The notes under the pieces are model-generated. The model was not told the origin of the DNA, searched no databases, and saw nothing but the letters and a program-made list of their open reading frames with translations. The translations under genes and the position numbers were made by a program. Below are positions 34,100 to 46,529 of a DNA stretch of 64,000 bases, in pieces. This DNA comes from Callorhinus ursinus (taxonomy: Eukaryota; Chordata; Mammalia; Carnivora; Otariidae). The first letter of the stretch is position 1, and each line of letters begins with the position of its first letter. Location of the stretch: contig NW_020313057.1 of NCBI RefSeq assembly GCF_003265705.1, positions 6,435,363 through 6,499,362 of the forward strand, written 5' to 3'.

Positions 34100-34208
34100 A
34101 CCATCAGGCTTGGGAGGGCAGGGACTGTACTATGTCTCTTTTTATTGTTGCATCTCCAGTGTTAATTATAAAGAATTGCGTTCCATGAACATTTGTTAAG
34201 TGAATGAA
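34100..34208 (+). repeat. L2 LINE 3' end
   Basis: GAGGGCAGGGACTGTACTAT, TTGTTGCATCTCCAGTG, then CATTTGTTAAGTGAATGAAC: a typical sense L2 3' terminus. Confidence 0.75.
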
Positions 34209-34214
34209 CAATGA

Positions 34215-35815
34215 ATGGAGGTTGAGTGGATGCCTTGATGTTCCTAGCCCAGCTGCAAGTATGAACTTCTTATTTTGACTCCAGGAAATGTCAGCTATGG
34301 TAGTAGAGACTAAGGGGGTCTCCTAGGCTGGTTTTTTACTAAGTTAACAAGGTTTCACTAGCTCCCCAGCAACATATAGGTAAGTGTACACAGCACTATA
34401 GTAAGATGCCTCCAAATTCAGGGGATGATTCACCTTCTCACCGCTAATCAATAAAAGCTGAAGTACAATGGATGTAAGTGGCCATCATCGGACTAACCCG
34501 CTCTTAGAAATTGTTTAAATGTATGTAGTTGAAGCACCTAAAATGTTCCTAGATATTCTTTGAAAGATATGTATAGTCAAGCCTCAAATGTTACTGAAGA
34601 ATGTTGTAAACTAGTAAAAAAATTGCATTACAACCTAATGGGCTGAAGGAACTGCATGGTGCATATAAAAAGGGAAATTTGACAAGAGGAATCTGTCAGT
34701 GTTTATCTGTCAGGTCACTGTTGCCTGCCTGTCCCTCCCAGCCTCATCTCCCAGAGGCAGACTCGTGCGGCTCTCCCAAGGAGGCATCATTCTGCACAAG
34801 ACTCTAGAATCGACCCTTCCTGGGGAGATTGAAAAGAGTTCCAACTTTTTGTATCTCAACATCTAGCATCTTTTCTGTTTGCCTATTTCCGTCCTAAACT
34901 TGATGCTGGTCTGACCATTGTGCTAATGTCATCCAAGGAAGAAATATGCCGAGTCTGATTAATAATAACCTTTGTTTCCCTGATAGGAATATGCTGTTGA
35001 CATTTCAAAAATTAGGAGTGCCCTATAGGATGTTACACTTTCTGTGGGAAGATGGTTCCAGTGATCCCCAACCTTGGGAAATGCCGTATACTATATCCTA
35101 TTTATGCAGACCTAACAATTCAAATTGGCATGTCCAGGATTGAGAAGTGACATGGTAAAGAAATTGATTTTGCCTATTTGAGCGCAACAATTCCCAATGT
35201 TTGTTGAATGAACTTCCCAAGGCAGGAAGTTCTACTTCTTGGGTCCATGTTCACCGAGCATCCTACTGACAATTAATCTGATGCCCCAGACACCTTGATC
35301 CCAAGAAGAAGTGTTGCACAGAGTACTTGCAAGCATTTTGGCAAAAACAGAATCTTGTATTACGCGTGGAGAAGGATGCCTGGGGCCCAAAGATTGCTGG
35401 GATTATTTAGCAGTACTTGCCAAGGCTGCAGCAAGGGTGAGGGACCACTCATTTTTGTCATCCTTGCCTCAGATAAAAGTGACCTCACCAAGATGCTGCC
35501 ACCCTATGAGACCCTGGCTGGGTATAGCCATTCTCTTTAATTAACTGCAGCCAAGTGTGGAGCACCACTGCTCAGTTACCCCGATTCATTCCTTCTTCAT
35601 TATCTGGGAGTTAGAGAGGGCGTGATAAGTATGCAGAGCCTCGTATTTTTTCTTTGTTAAAATAACACATCTGCTTATGGCTTTTTTTTTTTTTTAAGTA
35701 GTATGGACATCTTGGCAGGACCCTGCGAGTTCCATTCAGATGACAAATTATGTAATGAATTAAATTTCATGTACTTTGCTTTAGTTAACAAATCAAAGAG
35801 GTTCCATAGGTTTTA
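34215..35815. other. Unassigned non-coding sequence
   Basis: No gene recognised. Overlapping frames of about 80 codons at 35295-35544 show no family motif. Confidence 0.35.
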
Positions 35816-35829
35816 TGAAGTTTAGCATG

Positions 35830-36165
35830 AGCGAACAAACAAAAAACAGAAAGAGACCCCTCAATTCAGAGACCAAACGAATGGTTGCCAGAGGGGAGGA
35901 GAGTGGGGGGATGGGCAAAATGAGGGAAGGGGATTGGGGGTTCTGGGCTTCCAGTGATGGTACGAGTCACAGGGATAAAAGATAAAAGGTACAGCACAGG
36001 AATCTAGTTAATGGTAGTGCAGTAGCATTGTACAGTGACAGATGGTATCTACCCCGGCGATCAACTCTGTGGAATGTACAGACTTGTCCAATCACTCTGT
36101 TGTACACCTGAAGCCAATGTAACACTGTGTGTCAACGATACTTCGGGAAAAAACAAAACAAAAAC
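35830..36165 (+). repeat. L1 3' end (carnivore L1-like, older)
   Basis: GAATGGTTGCCAGAGGGGAG, GTGGGGGGATGGGCAAAATG, TCTGTTGTACACCTGAAGCC, AATGTAACACTGTGTGTCAA and an A-rich tail. This is the typical sense order of an L1 3' UTR. Diverged, with no target duplication found. Confidence 0.75.
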
Positions 36166-36289
36166 AAACAGGCAACAGATCAATGCAGCCACTTCCCCTT
36201 TTTACACCATTCTAGCTCCACCTTTTTGGATCATTTAGATGATGAATCTAAGGCCCCAGGGAAGATAAGAGTTTATAAATTTTAGATAA

Positions 36290-36412
36290 TAATAATACCT
36301 ATCTTATCAGGTTATTGATAATAACAATTTAAAGACATGCACAAAATACTTAGCCCAGTGCATGACACGGATTAGTAATGCAAACTATTTTAGCTGTTAT
36401 TAAGCTGAAAAC
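36290..36412 (+). repeat. MIR SINE relic, 3' half
   Basis: AATAATACCTATCTTATCAG, ACTTAGCCCAGTGCATGACA, then TAGCTGTTATTAAGC: the 3' half of a sense MIR. Confidence 0.7.
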
Positions 36413-36414
36413 TA

Positions 36415-39340
36415 AAACCACAGAACCTTCACTCAGCTTCTTAGGGCTTTGGCTCCCCTGTCATACCCCACATCCATGGCTTCCCACGTCCACCCCAGGC
36501 TCCCACTTTGCCTTCTTTGGTCAAGTGCCTGACATTTTTATGGAGCCATGGCAGCTCCATTTTGGAATGTGATACTTCCACGGCTTCAGCCCAAGCTCTT
36601 GTCCACCAGTGGCCCCTCTGCCAGTTGTGCTTGGTCTGGGGCTGATGACTCTTCTCTAACTCACCTAGACGGTTCCATGGTGGGGATACCTGTGCCCCTC
36701 TCCCAGGGTCAGTGCTCTGGTTTCCAGTCACTTATATCCTCTTGCTCGGTGCCAACCCTGCATTTGCCTCAGACTCTACCACCTGAAATCTTCTCACTCC
36801 TTCAACAGAATTTTTAACAGAAACTTGCATTTCAGAAGCTGGTTTCATTACCATAGCACTATGGCTCTTGTCGGGGCCTGATTTGAAACCATCTAGCTTG
36901 ACTAAGTAGTTACTAATCTGTTTGGTTTCCATTTAAACTTCCTTTTTCCCCCCACCATGTGCTCATTACTGTGGTTTATATTCAGCTTTTGATGATAGCT
37001 AACCATTTTTGTGAAGCCTAGAGCATAATAGGTATTAAAAGCTCAAGCCTTCTGATGCATCTGCTATTTGTTTTCCCTCCCTACTAATTAGTGGGTCTAC
37101 ATTCTCCTTTGTCTTGTTCCTAATGTATTTGTGAAATATTGTCTGGCTGCCCTTTGTTTCTCTTGCTAGTTGCATCTCACATTGTGCTGTGGCTTTCCGG
37201 CTGCTGTTCCCATATTCTACATGCCTTATTCTCTTACCCTGGCCTTTAGCAGTGTGCCCTCATTTTCCCTTTGCATGTCATTTTATCCTGGCAGCTTAAA
37301 ACTCAGCGTGGGTTTTGCTTTCCATAGAATCACTAGCTGGGTGAAAGCTTGAGGACAAGCTCTTAAGCACTGGAGAATAGGAATATTTGGCTCTATGATA
37401 TCTAGTGCTTAGCACAAAATGCAAAACATTCCAGTGTGTTCTGGAGAGTTGACCTGCCCGGACCCAGCAGGCTGGACAGTTGGCCATGGTGTTAGGTCAA
37501 AGTCTGGATATTCTAAGGTATTCAGTGGTAGGCTTTGTTGACTTCCGTGAAGGCTGGACAATGCATCAGGTAGGAAAGGGGCTTTCATTCCTTTTGCCCT
37601 CTCCTGCTCCCATGAGCACTAGTAGAAATTTCAGATTTCTCCATAGGTCATTAAATTGATGCTTACAGATTGTTGGGGACAGTCTAATGCTGTCATGCCA
37701 TTGTTAAAATGTGAAGCAGGCTCAAATCTTTTGTCTGTTACCTGGCTTGGCACTCGGAAAGATTTAAAAGACCCAACTGTGAAGCAAAAAGTTGAACAAT
37801 GAAGTCAATAACTGTGGTGCAGATTTCCTCAGCTGGTAATAAGATGGGGGCCCACGAGGGTGGTCATGGCCCCTCTTTCAGCTTAATCTTCTTACATTCA
37901 GTAATCAGCCAGAGGGTCTGGGCTCATCTAGACAGAAGCACTCCTTATCTTCTGTGGGATGTGGAGCTCACTTCCGGCCTTCTGGAGGAACGAGGGAGGC
38001 TGCTCATCCATGCCTCACGAGCATCTCCTGAACCCAGTATTTGCTGGTGTCATAGTAAACACAAGGGAGAGCAACCCAGCCAATCCGACTCAGGATTCTC
38101 ACTAGTCTTTGAAGCTGGGACAGACCTTATGGTCTGGCCTAGCTCAGCATCTCGGAGGTGGTGTTTGTAAATGGAACAAGCTGAAACTGTTCACCTACAA
38201 GAAGGCTTTCTTGAGGAGAATGGGGCCTGGCAGGAGCACCGTGGGTGTTTCTTTCATTTTTAGCACTCTGCTTTCATGCGCTACATCTGTCAGGACTATT
38301 TTTCTTTTCTTTTTCTACCACTAGGAAGTCAGATGAGCTGTTGACTTGTGAGTTCCAAAGCTTCTCTGATGTTATCCTAAAATGATAATAATGCGGACAT
38401 ATCTTATCTACCATAACATAAACCGTCCAAAGTAATGGCCTGGGTCATTTCATTTATTAAAATTTTGATCCATCCACTCATGATCTGAATTCCCTTTTTT
38501 TGTTTTGATTTAGCCTACCATGAGGCTATATTAATTTGCTTAGAAGATTTATCCAAGGTATTCACACATCCTTATTTTAATAGGACTTCCTGAGCCTGAC
38601 CTTTAAAAGACGATTGTTTCCAGAAACGAGTAGAGGCTACACTTCACAAACACACAGAACCTGCCTACAAAATAGCCAAATAACAGCGTTTTGCTAAATT
38701 CTATGCCTGGCTTGCTGCATGGCCTACCTCCCCAAAAATCCATGACAGGCTGCTTTCAGATTGGTATTCATATTGAGCCTCAGATCATCCTATTTAATGT
38801 TATTTTATTTTTTTGATTGACTTCTTGGAATTCTGCTTATTTTTCCAAAAACTTGGCTCTTATTCATCCCCTTTCTGACTCTTTTTGGATTGAACTCCTG
38901 ACAAGTTTTTGGCCACTTGGAAAGCTCTGCTGGGCTCACCTCAGGCGCCCAGCTCCCAACAGTGTGTTTCTGCATCCACACGGAGATATTTATTTTCTTC
39001 AAAGATGGCTTCTCAGCCAACCTATCCTCTTCTGCACCTTTGGAGCTTGGGTCACCAAATATGATGGTCCTTAAAAGAGGCTACTTCTGAGTATGGAGCT
39101 GTTTGTCTCTTATAATCTGTGATATGCTATATCCATTCTGAGGCCCACCAGATAAAAGTACATGCCAACATCGGGTACAAACGTTGCATTTTATCAGATT
39201 CTGTGCAACATTACTTACTATTAAGAACTTTACTGAATTTTAGTTAATAATTTGTAGCTCAAGATAATAAGACAGAATTCCTACTCTTGTGGTGTTTAGA
39301 ATTATAGAATCATTATACTAAAAGAGCCTGTAAACACTCT
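36415..39340. other. Unassigned non-coding sequence
   Basis: Nearly 3 kb with no clear repeat or gene. Frames of 80-123 codons (36441-36817, 37799-38170) lack recognisable domains and lie on competing strands and frames, as chance frames do. Confidence 0.35.
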
Positions 39341-39435
39341 GCAGGACAATCTTTCTCAATATCTATGAGGAGCCCAGAGAGGTTCAATAACCTCTCTGAG
39401 GGCACACAGCAGCGGACCAAGACATGGAAATATAA
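39340..39435 (-). repeat. MIR SINE relic, antisense
   Basis: GAGAGGTTCAATAACCTCTC, then TGAGGGCACACAGCAGCGGA: reverse-complement MIR core. Confidence 0.7.
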
Positions 39436-39439
39436 TCTC

Positions 39440-41640
39440 CTGCCTTTTATTGTATTTTTTCCTTGGCATAGTTTCAGTTTCAGGCCAACATAAATAATGC
39501 ACATCGCACGTTGGTGTGAAGTCTGGGTTTGAGAAAGCACACTATTTGTCTTAGGGCCTTTCTAAGTATAGCACTGAGCCTAGGAAAATAATCATAGTCT
39601 CACAACTGCTCACAAGAGCTTCCATTAGAGAGGAAGACACAGATGCAATGACAAGGGGAAGCATCATTTGTGGGGTGCTGGTAGAAGTTGGACTGGGTGC
39701 TGCGGAGAGACCCCCCCGTCTAGTAGTGACATGAAGCCGATAGCTGCCAAGTGTGATTGGGCTATCTGCTTAGCTGGGTGGGTTTCAAGGAGGTAGTGGG
39801 TGGTTATGACACGGTTTGTCACCTCTTCAATGGAAATGAAATGCAGTGTGCCAGAGAGGCCATTGAACTTCTGCGAGAAACTGGCACACCCCAGGTGCGG
39901 GCGGCTGGAAAGCCGGAAAAGGAAATGCCATTTTACAAAGGATTTTCTAGCACATCAACCGCATAATTCCTCAGCAGGATTGTGAGCTCTGTGCAAAGTG
40001 CAGCCCTCTCCCACATAATTGCCATAGTGGGATTGCTTTCGGAAAAGCTTCAGAGCTCTTGTTGAGAGGTTCAGCAGCATTTCAGCACCTAGTGAGACTA
40101 CGTCCTCCTGGCTACTCTCTTCACCTATCTTTTTAATGCTGCCAATCAAAATCGCTTCCTAAAACTGGGCTAATTTCATGAGACAATCTGACACGAGCCC
40201 TTGCCGATGTCTTCAATGCACTTGACTAAGGGATCCAGGCTGCAAATGTAAAATACGAGCTCTGTGTGTCAGCCCAAACTCCAGTAGAGAGTCACATGTC
40301 AAAATATATTTCTTATTATGCGAGCTGAGCTGACCAAGGTCAGGATTATAAAACTTTGACAGCCTTCCCGTTTTTCTTACTACGTTGCTTGCCTTTCCTC
40401 CTTCATGGCCAGAATTCTCATACCAGGAAGGCAAAAATGAGTAAATAGGCCAAAAGTGTGGACTCGAGGGTAAAAACAGCCTGGGTCTGGATGGAAACCA
40501 GCTCCACCTCCTACTCCTTCAGGTTGGTTTCCCCCCAGCCTGGGAGGCTCGGGTCTCAGTTCAATTCTCCTCAAGCTGTAGCACGATTCAGTCACTGAAT
40601 TAAGAATGCCTACCTACCTTTGACCACAGGGATGGTGAGCTTTGGCCGAGACAAATGGCATAGGGTCAACTCTCAGTACACATTACATGTGTTGCTGGCC
40701 CTTGCTTCGTAGGAAACATTAATCAATGCATGAATGTTTCCATGCCCTCATCCCAGCAGGTTTAGCATTAAACCATGAGTGAGGGTAATGGAGGAGGCCG
40801 TGGGGGCCCCTCAGAGGGCACCTGTTGGTACCGTGGCCAAGGAATGAAGAAGCCGATGGAGCCTTCTAAGGCTGGGTGTGTATGGTTGTGGTGAACGAAG
40901 ATGCCAGGCTGGGAGACATTTTATGGAGATGAGTAGGGTGTGTCGGAACAAATGATTTATCTAGGATCGAGGAGGGGATCTGTCCCCCTCCAAACTTCAG
41001 AGGAGTCAGGGAAGAGAACGCAAACATAGCAGAGGTGAAGTCTGCATTTTTTTATGCTGCTGAATATTTATTTTCTGCCATCTTTTCTCTCCAGATCTAT
41101 GGACATAATTTACATAGGACCCCGAGGGTAATTAAGCCAGTAATTCCTTTGCCGGTAAAATGAGAAAAGCCAGTTCGCAGTAAATTCTGCATTCCACCAT
41201 GGATGTTGTCGAAACAGAACTAAAAACAGCTGTGGTTTATCTGTGCTGCAGAACTGACTGTAATTTGCTGCCACTCTTACCCTCACCACATAGCAATCAG
41301 TGTATAGAAGTACAGAATTTTAAGATGATGAATGTTTTATTTCTTAAAATAAACAGTAGTGATTTAGAAACACATTTATGTATCTTACATTTTTTTATAT
41401 AGTAAAAGTATATTGGAAACTTCCTTAGTGTCAAAATCCTTACATGCACTTGTCAAAAATATCAAGATGACAAGCTAATATGGAATTCAGATTTAAATAA
41501 TAGACTTTTCAGATATATTCCATGAAACTTCTGATTGTAGCATTTGCACTGACCGAGCCATGCCTATTTCTCACTCATGGCCAGGTGTCTTAAGTGTTTC
41601 AGACTTAAATAGCCATGCATTCCAAATGTTAGTGCTGGAC
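39440..41640. other. Repeat-poor stretch
   Basis: About 2.2 kb without a recognised interspersed repeat. It includes the 33-nt splice-site pair at 41095-41127. No gene established. Confidence 0.35.
41095..41127 (+). other. Candidate 33-nt microexon, unproven
   Basis: The acceptor tract TCTTTTCTCTCCAG (41081-41094) precedes 33 nt ending AGG before GTAATT. Read from its first base it gives 11 open codons (IYGHNLHRTPR), so it is divisible by three. Open reading over 33 nt carries little weight by itself, and the donor is weaker than consensus. Confidence 0.18.
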
Positions 41641-41653
41641 CAACATGTGAGCG

Positions 41654-41788
41654 TCTCTTTCTTTCTTTCTTTCTTCCTTCCTTCCTTCCTCCCTCCCTCC
41701 CTCCCTCCCTCCCTCCCTCCCTCCCTTCCTTCCTTCCTTCCTTCCTTCCTTCCTTCCTTCTTCCTTCCTTCCTTCCTTCCTTCCTTTT
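41654..41788. repeat. Pyrimidine tetranucleotide tract (TTTC/TTCC/CTCC)n
   Basis: About 135 bases of pure C/T, moving from CTTT units to CTTC, then a CCCT block (about 41690-41723), then CTTC again. The 78-79-codon frames on both strands here are repeat artefacts. Confidence 0.97.
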
Positions 41789-41799
41789 TAAGTTAACTT

Positions 41800-42120
41800 T
41801 CATCCATCCAGCAAATTGTGGTCACTGAATTAGTTTGCTGGGTTGGAGTGATTCTCCCCTTTAAAAACCTGCATGCATATACTTGCCACATTTGTAGCTC
41901 TCTCACATGATCTCATCAGAACTGGTTATTACTGTCTTTTATCAAATCTAAGATGCGTGGATTTTTTTTTTTGAGACATACTGTCATTTCATTTATCATG
42001 AAACAAACAACAAAAAAAAGTGCTGCCCACAAAAATGTGCTATGACATAGGTTAAAATGTTCCCCCATTTCAGTGACGTTCAATGAGAAAAAAAAAAATG
42101 TTCTTAGAATTCATGAAATA
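41800..42120. other. Unassigned non-coding sequence
   Basis: No gene or repeat beyond short homopolymers. Confidence 0.35.
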
Positions 42121-42124
42121 CAGC

Positions 42125-42240
42125 ACATCCACTTTTCAGAGGAGAAAACCTGCATAGTCACTGATCAAAGTTCACATAGCTACTAAGTGACAAAAACAGG
42201 AGACGAGAGTGTTTGACTCCAGAGATCTTTCCAACTTAGC
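42125..42240 (-). repeat. MIR SINE relic, antisense
   Basis: TTTTCAGAGGAGAAAACCTG, then TCAAAGTTCACATAGCTACT, then AAGTGACAAAAACAGGAGAC follow the reverse-complement MIR core. Confidence 0.65.
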
Positions 42241-42244
42241 TTGT

Positions 42245-44910
42245 CTAACATTGTGACCTTGAGCAGTCACGAATTCTATGCTATGTTTCTTTTCTTCTTT
42301 GTTTCAAGGGAAGTTAACAGTGATAATAACAGAGTGTTAGTGAGGCACAGTAGGATCCTGGGCTATAAAAGATGCTTTGAATTCAAATGATTCTCTGCTC
42401 TCTTCAAGGTCACTTGATTTCTCTTTTACCAGATTGAATGATGCTCATTTTTTCCTAATTATTGAATATAAATGTTCAACTACTATATGTTAGTGTTTGA
42501 AGATTGTGTGGTAGTGGAAGAGAATTCAGCTCAAATGAATGACCTTTAGTCAAGGCAATTGAGGATTTGGGAAGATCTGATTGGGTAAACATGGCTGGTG
42601 TTAGTACATATCGTAATTGAGTGATTTCATAAGTTTACACAGCTTATGTTGGCCAGATTCATTACATATATCAAATCAATCGTGAGAACTTGATATGTTT
42701 ATAAAATGTGATCAGATGCCACTGTGGAGCTCAGTGTCACTATAATAGCTCAGAGGGCATTTCATGCGCTCAGTACCCTCTGTCCTTAGTAGCTCTTCTC
42801 AAACTTGGTGGGGTTTTTTTGTTTTATTTTTTGCATTTTCAGATCTCCTTTCAAGTCAAAATGCCATAGGCAAAGCAGTTTGGTCCTTGCTGCTATCACA
42901 CATTTATATCACCTGTTATATAACTTCTACTTTGTCACAAATGCTAATTAGCAGGGCTTTGCAAGGCTTCCAGAGGTTATCCTGATTTTGCTGATGAGGA
43001 AATAGGAGGTGAGATTTATTTGGGAACAGGAGTTTGAATCACACTAAATGGGGACCACAGCGGTGGTTTCAGGAATTAGCACTCACGTTCTGGATTTGTA
43101 AATCCTCTGTTTAATCCACAGCCTAAGCTGTGGACAAAACAGTCTGGCTATTTGTTTTCTTTGGAAAAGGACCCAGAAACCATGTCTCTTGAGGGGGCAG
43201 TTTCCCTGGCCCCTCTACTACTCAGGCCATACCAGCTGCTCTCCTTACCACACAGTGAATCCCCAAGCCCATCCTGCTTTCTCCCAGGCTTATGCTAGGT
43301 TTCTGCTCTCAGCCAGGATTCAAGGCACTGCCCTCAGGAGGCTTTCTGAGCCAGGAAGTTCCCAGCACTTAACCATCCTCCTTGCCCCATACTTGTTGCT
43401 TCCTGTGTTCTTCAAATACATTCCTGAGGAGCAGGGAACGTGCCTTTTGCTTTTCTTTACCCTCCGCCTCACCTGGAGTGTGCTGAACATAACTTCCCCA
43501 AAATAATTCATAACAAAAGGTATATTTGATCCAGTTGCTCATCATCCCTCAGTAAGTCAATTATGTACTTGCCCAGCCAACTGAAAATCCGTTCCATGAA
43601 TGGATCAGTCTACAGCTGCAGTCCAAGGCTAACTCTTTCTATAAACTTCTCCAATTCCACTCTTCCAAATTCTCATTCCAGAATATCGGAAATCAAGAAC
43701 TTTATATTTGCGTACATCCCCCGAGGACCTAGGGATAACACCTTCTAAAGCCCTCAGGGGTTCTGTGTGCTTGGCAAAGAATATGAATGAGCCTGTCAGG
43801 ATGGCAACCATCAGGCGTGGATGGCTTTAGGGTGTTTGAGTAGATGATAGAAAGTGGGAGGTCTGCTGGCAAGAGAAAGAATCTAGGCTTTGTTTAGAGA
43901 AAGAACTTGGGCTTTGCTTAAATACATGACTTTTGCCCCTTCTTTGGAGCCAATTTAGAAAGTGACAGGGTCTGTAGCCAAGTGGAATCTGAATATTTGT
44001 GTTTTTCAAAATTAAGTCTTTGAAGAAAGTACATGCTTTATGATTTAGATTTATGGTACATCTTTTTACATTAAATGACACTATGAGCTCAGCTATTTTG
44101 CTGTCATTTGAACTTTCTACTATATGTAGGTAGCTCTCTTGGAACCATAGGATAAATTGAGGTTTTTTGTATTTCTCTTATTTTGGGGGTTCCATTTTTT
44201 TTTCTCTCTCCCACTTTACACTGAATGAAGGAGGATTTCACTTAATTGGACAAAAGTATTTGCTCTTATGGGTTGATGGACTTTGTCTTCCTCTTTAAAA
44301 AGCTTTGAAATAGAAAATAGAAGAGGGAAATCTTCTGACCCTAATAAATTGGTTGTGCCAGGATAAAGGAAATGCTGCTCTTTCAACACATCAGGACTAG
44401 TAGGACTAGTTGTGAGGATGATCTGGTTGTGACATCTGTCATCCTTTGATTACCAGAGTGGATGGGCTGATGTCATCTCTTAAGTGTGTCATAGAAAATT
44501 CATGGGAAAAACAAAAACGGATAAATATCTACAGTGCCCAATGAACTGTTAAGGTACATAGCATTTGGTCCATTATTAATGCTTAACCTAAATCTTTTAA
44601 TAGACACTGATTATTATCATTGTGCATATTCAGAAAGAACAGGAAATGAGAGTGAGTGTCCCAGATGATCTTAAGTATCTGCAGAAAACAACCACCTTCA
44701 CACCCTTTTCATTGTGTCAGATGAATCACTGAACTGTTGGACCTCAACTTTAGGCAACAGGTAGCTTCTTATAAAGTAGGAGGCTAAAATCATCAGAAAA
44801 CTATTTCTTTTAAGCTGGAAATATAGGCCAGAGTGTTGATTTGACCACCCACTAAGACTAATAGCTTATCTTTCCATCTTCTGGGGCAAAAGGAAATTCA
44901 AAAAAGGAAT
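42245..44910. other. Unassigned non-coding sequence
   Basis: A possible very degraded antisense MIR lies near 42930-43060 (GCTGATGAGGAAATAGGAGG). Otherwise no repeat or gene was seen. The 105-codon frame at 43189-43506 has no recognisable motif. Confidence 0.35.
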
Positions 44911-44926
44911 GAAAGAGATGACTGTG

Positions 44927-45154
44927 TTTTGTTTAATTTTTAGATTTATTTAGTTATTTTAGAGAGAGAGAGAAAGAGCGTGTGTGCTCGAGAGCGCGTG
45001 TGTGCATGTGATGGGAGGGGCAGAGGGAGACACTCTCCAAGCAGACTCCCTGCTGAGCCTGGAGCCCAACCCTGGGCTCAAGCTCAGGACCCTGAGATCA
45101 TGAGTCGAAACCAAGAGTCAGACACTCAACCGAATGAGCCACCCAGGCCTCCCT
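44927..45154 (-). mobile_element. CAN-SINE, antisense
   Basis: Tail complement TAGATTTATTTAGTTATTTT, (GA)n followed by a CpG/GT-rich patch (44977-45010), GCAGACTCCCTGCTGAGCCT, and head complement AATGAGCCACCCAGGCCTCC. A perfect 11-bp duplication AGATGACTGTG flanks it (44916-44926, 45155-45165). Confidence 0.95.
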
Positions 45155-45169
45155 AGATGACTGTGGGTA

Positions 45170-45700
45170 AGAGTAGAATAGGAACTACCAAACAGCAGAA
45201 TCCGAAATGTCTTTAATTAATCCTGTTAAGAGTTCCCTGTTGTCAGGGGGGAGACTACTGACACTTGGTGTGAGGCATTCCACATCCTGTCACTACAGAT
45301 GCTGCCGTCAGAAGCACAAATATCTACTGAGTTCCTACTACAGGAATAGAGGAGGAGGTGTCTTTCATCACAAACTGCTTGCTTCACTTATACCCTGGAT
45401 AAACCTGCTTGTTAATTTATTTAAAAAAAAATGAATAACCAGAAAGAAAACCTAGGATAACTCTGCCAGATTCCCATGGTCCTTTAAGAATATGCCCATT
45501 TTGATATCCCTGTGTTTTGGAATTACAGTTGCTGGATTCAACAAACATCTATCTATGGACAGTCTAACATTTACAATCTCTTGTTGGCTCTACAAAAACT
45601 AGCCAGGAGAAAAAGAGATGGTTCTCACATCCCTAAATCTTTTAATCTTTTTGAAAAGAGAAACTATGAGTACGAAATATTAGCCTCCATAAAGAAAATA
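45170..45700. other. Unassigned non-coding sequence
   Basis: No gene or repeat recognised. Confidence 0.35.
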
Positions 45701-45704
45701 ATAA

Positions 45705-45906
45705 TAGCAAGCCTCTATATGGTTCTTCCTGCATGCTGCGACCTATTCCAAGTGGTTTACATATATCTACTCATTCGATTCTTACAGCAACCTTTGAGGT
45801 AGGTGATAGTGTTATTCATGTTTGATAGATAAGGGAACTGAAACATGGATAGGTTGAAAGATTGAAATAAATTATCCAAGCTTTCATGATAGAACCAGCG
45901 TCCCAG

Positions 45907-45908
<2 letters not shown>
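45705..45908 (-). repeat. MIR SINE relic, antisense
   Basis: TGCTGCGACCTATTCCAAGT, GATTCTTACAGCAACCTTTG, AGGTAGGTGATAGTGTTATT, AAATTATCCAAGCTTTCATG: the reverse-complement MIR in order, running into a (CA)n tract. Confidence 0.75.

Positions 45909-45953
<45 letters not shown>
45909..45953. repeat. (AC)n microsatellite
   Basis: About 22 uninterrupted AC units. Confidence 0.98.
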
Positions 45954-45954
<1 letters not shown>

Positions 45955-46009
45955 TTTTAAGTAAAACCAATCATATGAGACTCTGAATCAAACCCCTTGC
46001 TTTGCTTCC

Positions 46010-46525
46010 CCTCTCATACAGAACCCAATCCAAACCCCCACACAGGCTTGTTGAGCCTCCAAGTTTGGTGCTGCCCACCTCTCTGAGTTCTTCCAGCCCC
46101 TTCTCTCCCTGTCTATCTCCCCTTAGTGCCAGTGGCCTTTCTACTCTGGTAATGCCCCATGCTCATTTTCTCTTTAGGCTTTTGCATTTGCTAGTCTACC
46201 TGGGAGGCTCATACCCCAGCTCCTTGTGTGGCTCACTATTTAAAATTCACATCCCTGCCCATCTCTGCCTATTTCACCTCCTTGGACACAATCTACAATG
46301 GTCATCCCACTGTTCATTCCCTTACTGCCTTGTAAATGATGCTTATCAGTATCTAAAAATTCATAATTTATGTGTTTGTTTATTGTTTGTCACTGCCATT
46401 AGACTATAAGCCCCAACAGGGTAGGGATTACATCCATTTTGTTCACTGGTGCCATCCTCAGTGACAAGAACACAGCCGAGCACATTATCAGTGCCAATAA
46501 GTATTTGGTAAATGAAGAAATGGAC
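46010..46525 (+). repeat. L2 LINE 3' region
   Basis: Sense L2 3' region ending with AGACTATAAGCCCCAACAGG, TCCATTTTGTTCACTGGTGC and AGTATTTGGTAAATGAAGAA, matching 'tagactgtaagctcc...ttttgttcactg...atttgttgaatgaa'. The 135-codon frame at 46002-46409 lies in this C/T-rich repeat and is not a gene. Confidence 0.7.
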
Positions 46526-46529
46526 AAAT

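Noticed and set aside
35683..35695. Poly(T) run as evidence of an antisense retroposon
   Set aside because: No element body or flanking duplication could be found beside it.
37799..38170. 123-codon frame
   Set aside because: No domain recognised, no plausible splice or promoter signals, and length compatible with chance over 64 kb.
41560..41803. Frames of 78-79 codons on both strands rich in Ser/Phe/Leu/Pro or Arg/Lys/Glu/Gly
   Set aside because: Direct translation of the CTTC/CCCT repeat. Opposite-strand frames of equal length are typical of a repeat artefact.
45909..45953. Repeated short units that might hint at an array
   Set aside because: A simple (AC)n microsatellite. There are no unique spacers, and CRISPR arrays are not expected in a mammalian nuclear genome.
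46002..46409. 135-codon frame with a hydrophobic appearance
   Set aside because: It lies in the C/T-rich 3' region of an L2 LINE. The leucine/serine/proline bias follows from base composition.
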